Source of the DNA: Brugia malayi
Taxonomy: Eukaryota > Nematoda > Chromadorea > Rhabditida > Onchocercidae
Direction: 5' to 3'
DNA: 64,000 nucleotides
NCBI RefSeq assembly: GCF_000002995.4
Contig: NW_025062477.1
Coordinates: 8,156,649 to 8,220,648, forward strand
Positions 42,679 through 53,914 of the stretch are shown piece after piece. The stretch's first letter is position 1. The number at the start of each line of letters is the position of its first letter. Below the pieces are notes generated by a model, which was not told where the DNA came from, ran no database searches, and saw nothing but the letters and a program-made list of their open reading frames with translations. The position numbers and the translations under genes are program-made.

Positions 42679-45600
42679 GGAAACAAGTTGCGAAAAACAT
42701 TTGCGCTTGGATAAAAATACATCACCAAATTGTTTTAGATGTTATTAGCGTTCAAAATTTTCTTTATACCAAAATGAAGTTAATATTCGTATCATTTCCC
42801 ATCTCTGTCTTGCTGATGATTTCGAGGAACCGCTTGTAGTCTTCATGGCTGAAAAAATTAAATTTTTTGAACAGGCTAAAAATTTTCTCGCACGATTTCA
42901 AAGAGCCAAGATTTACAGTCACTTGCCAAATTTTGGACTTCAGAAGAAAAAAAGAAATGTGAGACTTTTCGTTGCTGAATAAAGTTAACGAATGAAGTAC
43001 TATACTGCTGAAAAAACATAAACCAAACGTATTATGATTTAAAAAATAGACAGAATGTTGATACAAATTAAATTATGCAAATGATAAAAAAGTCATTTTA
43101 TCAGGTGATTAATTATCGTTGCAAACAATAAGGCTTTTTTGTTCCTTTTTCTTCACGACATTACTACTTCCATTTTCTAGAGCTAAGGTGGATTATAATT
43201 CTTTTCCATTGTGACATGACCTTATTATCCAGTAAAATTTGCACATTTATAATTGAACGTTTTACTAGTTGCAAGCGGAATGACCTTATTTTTGTGTAAG
43301 GTGAACCTGACTGTCATTCCACCAGGTGTAAATAATAACAATAACTAGTTGAAGAAGAATGCTTCCATCCATAAAGTGCATTACCAGTTCTACTGTCATT
43401 ATGAGCGATGTGATTGCTTTCATGTACATATGCTGAATTGTTCTTGAATTTGACACTGCTCATTTTGCGGAGATTTCAAATCAATCCGTCAAATGTTTAT
43501 TTCTCAGAAGTTCTGTAAACACTGTGAATGACATGGGAGTAACATTGCAATACTTGTTATTGTTGAATTTTTCCACCAAATTTTACCTAATTGGTTCTTT
43601 AATAACTAGTTAAACAATTATCTCGTATAGCTTATAAAGATTTGTTTTGGATACTACTAAGCGGAAATCTCCTACAATTCCGTTATTTTCATTCTGACAT
43701 CACAATTAGAACATGAGACAAGGGAAACGAGGTTTAAGAATTTACTAAAGATATCAGCCAAAGCAAAAATGATGAAACTCTGATTTAAGGAACAAGAACT
43801 TGATTTGAAGTTTCTAATTTGCATTAAGAGACCTAACTAAATTAACGAAATCCTTAAGTACTCTAGAAATTTTAAAGAGAACAATGAAATGAGGAGTACT
43901 ATGTCACACACTTCGCACTACGAGTTTTCTTGCAACTGCTGGCCAATGACCTCAATTGAATCCATAAAAATGAACAATTCTTGCATTTTTCCACCTCATT
44001 ATTACTGGTTGACATTATTTTACAACACAGCAATAAATTAATGAATATTAATGACAACTACTGAATCAAAACCCCTTCTGTTCTTCTGTAAAACATCCCG
44101 ACTGAATGAAATTATGCAAATTATTGATGATGAAACTATTTCCTGTTAGCGTAAGTTTGCAAATATTGCATTGTATTTTAGACAATAAAAATTGATAGGA
44201 ATAAGGCTATCATAGGAATGATCAAATAGAGTTACTATTTGAAAAAGGTGGAAAAGAACAATGCTGATCAAGGAATATTGTTAGAAGGAACAAAGTAATG
44301 GAGCGGATGACAACAACGCCGTGAAAAAGATGAAAGGTCAGAAACAGGAAAACTGCCATTCATGCTATTATACAAAATTCATGGAAGACTAGACCCAGTG
44401 CATTCATGCATGACAATTTATTCCTTCTTTTCTTCAGTTTTCTGGATATCCGGTCGAATCTGGAAAAGTTGTTTGTCAGTCGAGGCAGTAGTATCGGCTA
44501 TAAATTCTGAAGGATTTATGTGTGGTAAAACTACTTATTTATGGAAAGAAAAATGTTTTGAAAAAATTGAGATTCAGAAATTGGCAAGTGAGAATGAAAA
44601 AAAAAAAATGAGGAGAGAATGTAAGATATTCTCAAAGCTCTTCGAAAGGGACTTGTGAGATTTTTATAAAGAATTAAAGGAGGCAATGTTGAGATATTCA
44701 TTCACTTAGAACCAAATTTCCTCTTAATGTTACCTGAATTTTAGCCAGAAAGAATTTGTGATAAAATGAATCGATCCATTTTTTTTGTCAAGAAAAATTA
44801 AACGACAGAAATATAGTGCGACATGCGAACGCCTTATAAACACCTAAAGGTGAATCAATCATCCGACATACGATTACAAAGTTTATTTCAATCCGCCTGA
44901 AATCTCCTTTATCCTTTCATATTATATCGCAGTATTTTCAATTTCTTTCCATTCTATTTTACTTTTATTAAAATTGTCATTTTTTATTAAAATTTCTTAT
45001 CTTGTTTCACACATTTTGTCTTATTTCATACACTTAGAATTTTAGAACTTTATTGGATAAATTTTTTAAACTGAAAGAAACATTTAGGATGTGGTAGGAA
45101 AATGAAGTCGCAATGACTTGGTGAATGATTTCTTTCTGGAATGTGATGGAAAACCACAATTTTGTAGTCTCAGTGGAAGAACTGAGCGAAATGATAAGGA
45201 ATGAAAAATACTCTTTCCCTGCACTGATTATTGAAAATATTGCTTGAAATTTTAGAAAAAAATTAAACAAATATAATTAATATTTATTAAACTGGAAGAC
45301 ACATCAAGTAATATTACTGATTGAATTTTTTAAGACATAAATATTGAATTAGGTGTGAGAACAGGTAAACTGTCGATTACTGAAGTTACATATTTTTCCC
45401 AGCTAGTATTGTGCGTAATTGATAAAATAAATTGTGATGAAAATTCCGACAGAAGGACATTAAAAAATGATTATCATAAATGGTTCTAAAATCAGACGAC
45501 ACTATGTCGCCTACCATCAATTATGAACATATATTTATGTAAATAAATACGTATTAAAGTGATGCAATGGTTCTTTGAGTAAATAGTTCAATCGATTCGA

Positions 45601-46274
45601 CTTTGCGCTGTGCAACGGGTCTGAATTACTATAATTATATGTTCAAAGCTTTGGAACAAAGTATCGGTCATTGATGATATCAGTCATTTTACTTTCACAT
45701 AAAAGCAAAAACAGATTATTTTTTATCTCAACAATAAATCAGTGCCACAAAATGATCCTGCACACGAGCACTCAAGCATGCACTGTAAAGTACCCTTGAG
45801 AAAAACATTTCATTCGATAAGGCACATGCTCCCAGTTAATGACATTTACGAGTATGGGAAGAACTTCAACTAGAATTTCCCGAACACCTGCTGAATCAGT
45901 CTTAAAATAACTATGAACGAAGAATTTTATCAATCAATATATTGCATGCTTCAGTATCGCGAGAATTTAATTTCTCAGCCATTATTTTTTTTTTTCTTTA
46001 TTTTTGTTTTAAAAGATATAAGGTCATCTACTCTGTGGTAGTAAAAGATTTGTTAGAGATGAGAATAGTATAGCCATGTAATTCATTACTTTACACATCA
46101 GTGAGCAGTAGCAGTTGTCCCTAGCTACCTATCGTGAGTTCTACCGCACCACCTTAAGATATCTCAGGGGCGTTGGGCGTTACACAGATGGTTGAGCAGC
46201 AGCTGGAGAAGCTATAAACAAAGCTTCATCCCCTTCACAACTTCGAATTTCAGTTTCAACATCGGCAGGCAATA
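42679..46274. other. 3.6 kb region upstream of troponin C
   Basis: No exon can be supported. Frames at 42764-43066 (minus) and 44362-44658 (plus, 98 codons) lack splice context and family signal. The region is flanked by the 5' ends of CLN3 (minus) and pat-10 (plus), so it should contain both promoters. E-box sequences lie at 46185-46190 and 46200-46205, close to the pat-10 start. Confidence 0.45.
46185..46205 (+). promoter_or_regulatory. Paired E-boxes just upstream of the muscle troponin C start
   Basis: CAGATG at 46185 and CAGCTG at 46200 lie 70-90 bp before the pat-10 ATG. Such CANNTG sites are bound by MyoD-type factors (HLH-1 in nematodes), and the gene is body-wall-muscle specific in C. 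elegans. Whether these lie in the promoter or the leader is unknown, and single E-boxes occur often by chance. Confidence 0.35.
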
Positions 46275-47509
46275 ATGGTAAGTATCTTCTTATCTCTTCT
46301 TTTCTTTCTTTTTATCGTTTTCTATAATTATTTTTACATACAAGTCCCAATAGTCCCAATAAAATGTTACCCTGCATTATACGACATGCTGCATGCTGCA
46401 TGCATTGCTTGAACCGTAATGCATATTGACTGATCGATTCCTGTAAGTTTCCTATCACCCATATGATAGACTGAAATTTATTGACGAATGAAATGTGTTA
46501 AAATCGAGATCAGTTAAATGTAATATTTTTTGGACATTTAATCCAAACATTAAATAAATCTGGACGCAAAAAAATTTTGATTTTTCCATCAATGAGAAAA
46601 TTTACTTAGCTTTTAATCCTAATATCATTTGGCTTCATGTATTTAGTGCTAAAAGGTAAGATCGATTTTGTTTGTTTGTTTGTTTTCTGATTTAGTGATA
46701 AGTTTTTCGATAATTTTATCTGTCAGATTCCTTGAATGTATTCGAGAAAAAGTGTGCAATGTATTTAAAATAAGATAATTGCAGGCGGAAGATATTGATG
46801 AGATTCTGGCTGAAATTGATGGCTCACAAATTGAGGGTCTGCCTTTCTTTTTTTGAATAAATTCCAGTCTTTCCTAGTACAAATCATGACTCCAGTCCTT
46901 ATGAAAAGCAATATTGACACTGCACTACTTATGATGTGACTTAACACTATGTTATAGTCAATCTAAATAATGTGCCTCAACAAGTATCATAATACTGAAG
47001 ATTTCATAGTACAATAATATTTAAATTTTTTAATATTTTATCAAAAACATTTAAAATTTTATTTAGAAATTTTTTTAATTTAAAATTTTATCAAAAACAA
47101 TTTTAAAATTTTTATCAAAAACTCTAAAAAATTTTATCAAAAACAGTTTCTTAAATTGCTTTTTGCTTGTTGAGGCAAAGTTTTCGGCTCTTTTTTAGAA
47201 TATCAAAAGTTCTTCGACATGTTTGATCGTGGTAAACAGGGCTACATCATGGCAACACAAATTGGCCAGATTATGCATGCGATGGAACAAGACTTTGATG
47301 AAAAGCAACTTCGAAAGTTGATTCGTAAATTTGACGCTGATGGATCCGGAAAACTGGAGTTTGATGAATTCTGTGCCCTCGTCTACACCGTTGCCAATAC
47401 AGTCGATAAGGAGACATTGCAAAAGGAACTAAGAGAAGCTTTCCGACTTTTTGACAAAGAGGTTTTTTTCCGTAAATGTTTTAATGTTTGGTTTTTTTTA
47501 ATGAATTTC

Positions 47510-47540
<31 letters not shown>

Positions 47541-48118
47541 GTTTTTTGTGAAGCTAGAACAATTGCTTGCTATTGTAAAAATTGTAAAAGGAGAAATTTT
47601 AATCCTCTTAACGAAATGAAATAGTGACTGAGTTAGATCGTCCAATGGAATCTTTTCTTCATGAAATGGCTGTGAATATTATTGATTATTTTCTAAATGA
47701 ACAATTTAGGGTAATGGTTATATATCTCGGCCAACCCTGAAAGCACTTCTGAAAGAAATTGCTGATGATCTGAGCGACGAACAGCTGGAAGCCGCTGTAG
47801 ACGAAATAGATGAGGATGGTTCTGGAAAGATTGAATTTGAAGGTATGAAGGAGGAGGGAGGAGAAGAGATCAAGATATAGAACTGAATGAATTTCTCAGT
47901 TCTTGTTGAGCTGAAATATGGACTTCATAACTCAAAAAAATTAACTATCATTCTATAACTGACAATTTAAACTAATTTAAGAAATGTTGTTATGACCATT
48001 TTAATTTTGCACTTCAAAATCCGTCTTACCTAAAATTCAATAAACTTCACAGAATTTCGCATTATTTAAAAAATCTTTTGCAGAATTTTGGGAATTAATG
48101 GCCGGTGATGCTGACTGA
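46275..48118 (+). CDS. pat-10: Body-wall muscle troponin C
   Basis: Calcium sensor of the thin filament. Five exons: 46275-46277 (the ATG alone), 46785-46836, 47199-47461, 47710-47842, 48084-48118; 161 residues, the same length as C. elegans PAT-10, and from memory nearly identical to it. The second exon gives AEDIDEILAEIDGSQIE. EF-hand loop I (FDRGKQGYI) lacks calcium ligands; loop II (DADGSGKLEFDE) is canonical; loop III (DKEGNGYISRPT) lacks the acidic residue at position 12 and probably does not bind; loop IV (DEDGSGKIEFEE) is canonical. So sites II and IV are the likely calcium sites. The protein ends EFWELMAGDAD. The intron before exon 3 holds a degenerate tandem repeat, and the one after it starts with a long poly-T tract. 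Confidence 0.98.
47034..47146. repeat. Degenerate tandem repeat in pat-10 intron 2
   Basis: Four copies of a unit close to AAAATTTTATCAAAAACA occur at about 47034, 47082, 47106 and 47128, with AT-rich spacers. It lies shortly before the acceptor of exon 3. Confidence 0.85.
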
Positions 48119-48420
48119 ACAATAACAGTTGACAATTTCTAACCTTTCTTTTTGAATTTAATTACTGGTACGAAAATCTGCCTATATTTATCGTTTGTTG
48201 TACTATATGTATTATCAATGTTATAGAAATATTTTTAAGATATGAAATAAACATTATTTAAATATAATTTAATAAACGATCGATTACGTGAACTACGCAT
48301 TTTTTCTTTCAAATTGTTAATACTGAACTGTTGCATTAAGTGGCACAAATTTTTTTGAATTTCATGCAAGAAAAGAACAGGTAGAACGATCAAGGTGATC
48401 TTCTTGAGCATAATTTATGA

Positions 48421-51400
48421 TTACACGTTCCAATCAGAGTTTTCATCGAGAGAATCATCAGATGAACGATACCTAATTGGTATAATGACAAGTAAAATAA
48501 CAGTTATCATCAATGTGCATGTGAGAAATACCCAAAATAGCAAACAATCGATTACGTGAGCTACTTGTCGCCATTCACTTGTCAACATCTGATATAATTC
48601 GTTCGTTTCCTGACGTTTCAAAAATGTCTGCAATATGCTTCATGGTTCGTATAATTCAAGAAATTGTATAAGATAACCACAAGAAGTGATGTTTAGTATT
48701 ATTAATATTTTTTAAATTGCTAATACTAGACTGTTGCACTGGTGGTAGTGCCTTTTTTTTGAATTTCATGCAAGTTTCAAAGTTATGTGTTTACAAATAA
48801 GTATTGGCTATTATTTTGATAATTAACTTCTCAACTATAATTGAGTATAGAATAACCTGCAATAACATATGAAGACGAACTTGCAAATCGATGCTTCGCT
48901 TTGTTCTACGTGCTGTTAAATGTCTGTCAATGTTGATGAATTCGGTCTCTTGCAATCGAACTAATTGGTCTTCGAGTTTATTATGTAATTTCAAGTCTTA
49001 AGTAATTAGTGATTTTTCTATTATTATAATTATATGAGAAAAACCAATAAATCAAAATGCAATTGCACAACAATATTTGTATTTTGTAGCAAAATTAATC
49101 GATTTGAAGTCGAAGAATAAATAAGCAGAGAGCAATAAAGTAACTGACCAATAATCTTTCGTGAGCATGTTCTGCCTGGTTGACCATTCGACACAAACAA
49201 ACCATCTCTGTTGCTTAATCGATGTATATGCATTTTTAGAAAATGTCGTAGTTTTTGCAGTACAAGCACACGAACCCATTCTGGTATGGGACGGTCAAAT
49301 GGACCACGATGATGGAAATTCAATACCTAAACAAATAAACAGGTTCTGAAGAGCATCATCAGGCTAGCATGAATATATGGAAATTGAAATAATTAATCGA
49401 AATCCTGGGTGAATTCTACGCTTTCAGTTTAAAGATAATCTTATAGCTCTATTATTACAGTGTGTTTTCTGCAAATCCTTTCAATTCTCTTCTGAAATTG
49501 AAATTTCACATGTAATAAAATGTTACATATCTTACCATTACAGTCATAATGACAGATATACTGGTTAGAAGCATAATAATAGTCAAGTAAATTCCAATTA
49601 AAGGTATTGAATCACTTGTTTCCGGCATTTTCTCTGCTATAGCTAACACAGAGACCTAAATTCAAACAAAAACAGCAAAATGTGCCTGTAAAATAACAAA
49701 ATGAAATTACTAGGTACTATTGTACAATGTTTATCTTATAGACCATAAACTTTTGGCTAGAAGAAGTATCTTTTCTTGATTTCATCTGATTCATTTGTTG
49801 AAGACTGAAGCAAAAAAACGAAATTTCAAAATTTACGCGATCCATTTTTACTAAAAAAAGATATGATTTTGGATCACTTGAATGAGATGTCATTTTGGGC
49901 ATTTTATCTCTACACATTTACCGAGAATGCAAGAAGAACTGTAATTCCCAATGCGATTTTCTCGTTGGAATCGGGCGGCAAAACAAATACTGAAAAGAAT
50001 TCTATAACAGTCTTCCTGCCACTTAATTTTTGAGAAACGAGTATTTTATACTCTTTCAGTTCAGATCGAAATTTAAATTATGAATTTAGCTTTTATCAGT
50101 TGAATTCTGATTTTCTCTCTTAATCTTGATAGTATAATAGCATCAGATAATATCACTGATAGCATTAGTTCCATTCGTTCTTTCTTATTTAACACATCAT
50201 CAGGATTTCAAATGTATGGAACTGATTTCCTATGTCGTTCAATTCTATGGTATAACTTCTATTTAGGTTTAAAATCTGGTTAATACTCGTAGTTTATTGA
50301 CTTAAATGGAGTTTTGTGGATTTCAATTTCAATTTATGAACCAAAATTGAAGTAGTAAAGTTTGATTCTAATTGTGAAATAATGGATTACCAAGAAGAGT
50401 TAAAACGGACATCATTAAGCATGGGAATACAACATTGTACAAATAATAAAGCGTCTGAAAGGAATTTTTATTACATTTTTGGAAATTTTCAGTATTTCAA
50501 AGTTTGATCGGACTAGTCTAAATCCTTGAAGAGTTTCGAGATGCTTAAAATATGAACTTGAAATACAAATTTTCTTAAAAATTGTAGCGTTATTGAATCA
50601 TATAAAGCTTTTACAAGAAATTTTAAATCAATTTTCCAATTTTTTTCAAAAAAAGTCAAATTTTTTATTGACTAAATTGAGACTATGATTTTAAGAAAAG
50701 TTTTTTATCATTGCCTGCTGACAGATTCACTTCGGAAGCTGCGCAGGCACAAACGGTACCTATGTTTCCGCAACTCTTCTTCAGTTATCACTTCTAAACT
50801 AATTTATTAAAGGAGTGCAAATCAGTATAAACCATATGTTTCTTATGAACATAACGAATAACCTTCCGTCTGATATGAATGTAAAATGTAACATCTGGAT
50901 ACGGTTCCAGGCAACATGTATACTTAACAACTCGACGTTTCTGGAATACTCTCACCAGATCAAACTCTCCTGATTCCACATAGTTACTTAAATCAACATT
51001 TATACTGCGATTTGTGATATCGACTTGGAGACCTGAATAGACCTTTATTACTAATTCCTACCTGTGAAATCTATAAATTGTTGGACAGCAAAATAACAAC
51101 AATATTTTTGTCTAAGTACAAGAGGCCAACATTAAAGTCAGATTTTGAAAGTAGAGAATTTGAAACTTTTATATACCATGATAAGTCCACGAGCCGAATT
51201 TAATTGAGCAGTGCTGACTGTCGAATGGAAAATAAGTCACATCAGTTTTACAAGTACTACGAAGTTGTGTTGGCGGAGGCCAGAAGACTGTGCCATCGTA
51301 AAATAATATTGCACGCGAGTGCATGGAGCCAACTGTATAATCGTCTGCGCTGAATCGAATATGTGACTGATAAGAAAAAGTAAGTAAAACTGAAAAGTTC

Positions 51401-52769
51401 TGAAATTACTTCATTTTTCATATTTAAAGTTTGCGTTTTCAAGAATGATTAAGTGTTGAGAATATCATTCATTCTCGATTCTTTTCTGATTATGATAGAA
51501 TATAGCTAATGCAAACTTGCTTGTTATAAAGGACGATATCAGGTAACCATATCAGGTCGCACGGTACCCGAACGGACTTAATTCCACCAAATTTTTTCGG
51601 ATCCCAAACCAATAATTCATCTTTCCATTCCTATAATTCTTAAAACATCCTTCCTTTAACTGAAGATCTCCAAAATTTGAAAAGTTTTATTAACGAACGT
51701 CGAATTATTTTTGATAACAAGAAATGAACTAACTTGATCTAGCCAGACATTTATTGTTAGCACTTGATTTTTCTCATCCTGAAAGCACGAGATTGAATGT
51801 CTAAACATCTGATGTAATTAAATGATCTATAATAATTAAATCATATCAGCACATCTCACTTTGTGATTGACATTGATTTCATATACTTCATGAAACATAT
51901 AGAACATATATGAAATACGTATTGATTTTTAGGCTAAGGAACATTGTCAGAAGCTATTCGTCATGTTATGTCTCCTCTCCTTTTCTAATTTATTATTCTT
52001 TCTAAAGCATTGAAAGATTTTCCTTTATTCCTGAAGCATTGAATGGTACACTGAGAAGAGTCACCGATAGTCTCTCAGTAATTGTAACTGTCCACCTCAG
52101 AAAGACAGGTGACTATCCTTCCTCTTTGATCACCTTTCCTTGGGTAAATAAAGAATAAAGAAAAAGAAACGGAACCATATCGAAAATATTGGTCATCGTC
52201 ATGCCCATTCTTACCACCACTGTATTAGAAGCATTTCTCACAGGTCTTACTGCTTTCTCGTACTGTCCGAATAGATGACGTAAAAGACGTTGCTCATCGG
52301 TAACTTGATTGTCGTCGTTGTCATCACGTATTTCTTTTCCTCCTACTACACTTCAAACAATGGAAGAATTTGAGTAGATTTGAATATTGCTTTAAAATTC
52401 AAATTTACAGAATACAAAATCAGATTAGCACCTGAATTAGAAAAATAAGCAGGAATGAACAGTCTGCAGTTCGGGAGGTTCCGGAAACAAGTCTCCAAAT
52501 AAAGAATTTTGAAAGTAGAAACTGTGAGAGCCTTGTTTCAATCAGACTGTACAACAAATTTATATTATAATTGCTTTAAAAGTTTACAGCTTTGCGCCCG
52601 TAGTCTCATTCCTGTCACAATGTCAAAATCTGTCCTTTATTGTTAGCGATTCGAATCACACTAATTAATATATTGGAATTTTTGATTTCAATATTACTAG
52701 GATGTGATTAAATCATGCAAAATTACCTGTATTAGCAATGCAAGCAGTGATTAAAAAAATGAGATACAT
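48421..52769 (-). CDS. Nicotinic acetylcholine receptor, alpha-type subunit
   Basis: Cys-loop cation-channel subunit at the plasma membrane of nerve or muscle. Twelve exons keep phase: 52769-52727, 52345-52176, 51778-51734, 51630-51517, 51366-51177, 51032-50863, 50454-50391, 49989-49922, 49655-49536, 49326-49149, 48996-48857, 48627-48421; 502 residues. A signal peptide (MYLIFLITACIANT) precedes the ligand domain with VWLDQEWKDELLVWDP and the Cys-loop C163-C177 (13 residues between). The vicinal pair C227-C228 (KYTCCLEPYPDVTFY) marks an alpha subunit. M1 is TLYYLYNVVFPCLMMSVLTL from residue 245; M2 starts after DSNEK (EKIALGITVLLAFSV); M3 is IPLIGIYLTIIMLLTSISVI. The M3-M4 loop includes VLNFHHRGP and a basic stretch; M4 is in CLLFWVFLTCTLMITVILLV. 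I cannot assign it safely to one named nematode subunit. Relatives are targets of levamisole- and monepantel-type drugs. Confidence 0.95.
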
Positions 52770-53914
52770 AATCTGCGATATTACGTCGATTAGCAAGTGA
52801 AGACATCAATTTGCATAACAAAGTCGAATTTCACGAGATTCAGTGATCTATAGAAAATTTTAATGATTTATCAGTTGCCAGATTATAATTTGTAGCAATG
52901 ATTTCGAATTTTGGACAAAAAAAGTCAGAGCAAAAGAAAAATGGAATTTATATAAAAGATCCTTTATATTTCTATTATCATGAAAAAGTTGAAATCTTGA
53001 AACATGAAATGAAGTTTTTAATGTACGAATCCTGAACAGTTACTGGAGTTTAATTTTTCAGCCATATATTGATGGGTAAAGATTTGAAAGACTGAAACTA
53101 GCAGCAAAATGGTCAGTCATTCCACATTACCATTGCTAATAGTTTTAACCTTGCAGATCACAATCTGCTAATACACGATCTGAAATTTTAAGACAGTTTC
53201 AAGACTAACTTTCTATTCTTAGATTTTGGATTGAATGCTAATACACTAAAATTTCTGCTTGAGATAGTGCCGGCAATAGATGTGATAGGATCAATAGTAG
53301 TAGGATTAAATTACTAACTGTGATGAATAAAGTATCATTCTCTCTCAATTCAAAATAATGGTTTTAAGTATTCAAATTTTTATATAACCAGAAAATTTCC
53401 AAAAACTTACTTTGACTAACTGAGCTATTTTTATGAAGGAAATTGAAAAATAATGGAAAAACGTTGAAAATAGGAAAAATGTCGAGGATTAGTTGCCTAT
53501 TTTAAGCTATCCATTTAAATTATTTTTTTGACCAGAATGGAAAGACGAAAAATTCATTCTTGAACAGAGCTTCTGAAAAACTGGGACATAGCGAAGACAA
53601 ATGTATACAAAGGAGTGGAAGAGGGAAGAAGAAATCCGTGAAGGCTCTGAAAAATTGATTGGCCACAAACTGACATGCACAATAACAAAGATTTGTTAAA
53701 TCAGACATGGCATGAAACAAAACAAAGTTATTTCGTTCAACTATTGGCTCAACAAATTAAAAGAGCAGTCAATATGGTCAGTATCGTGGTGATGTGTGAC
53801 TGTCATTAAAATTAACAATTCGGCCTAATTTTAAGCCATAAAATTCCTAAGCTAACTGATAAAGCCAAAATTTCATGAAATTGAGACAGCACATTAGTGT
53901 TCGTCTAGCTGCAG
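52770..53914. other. Divergent region between the receptor gene and the cysteine-module gene
   Basis: About 1.1 kb. ATG at 53109 opens a short hydrophobic frame (MVSHSTLPLLIVLTLQITIC) that could be a signal-peptide exon of the downstream plus-strand gene, but I could not find a donor that joins it in phase to 53915. Nothing else is seen. Confidence 0.35.

Noticed and set aside
42764..43066. 100-codon open frame on the minus strand
   Set aside because: Phe/Leu/Ser/Lys-rich, as expected from translating AT-rich DNA; no link to CLN3 exon 1.
44362..44658. 98-codon open frame on the plus strand
   Set aside because: Ends in a lysine/glutamate run from an A-rich tract; no splice sites or homology that I can see.
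47508..47541. Long poly-T tracts (also 19061-19084 and 59573-59597) as retroelement tails
   Set aside because: No target-site duplication or reverse-transcriptase remnant is seen next to them; such homopolymers are common in this window.
48421..52769. Initial suspicion that the receptor lacked its first membrane helix and was a pseudogene
   Set aside because: A separate 64-base exon at 50454-50391 encodes TLYYLYNVVFPCLMMSVLTL in phase on both sides.
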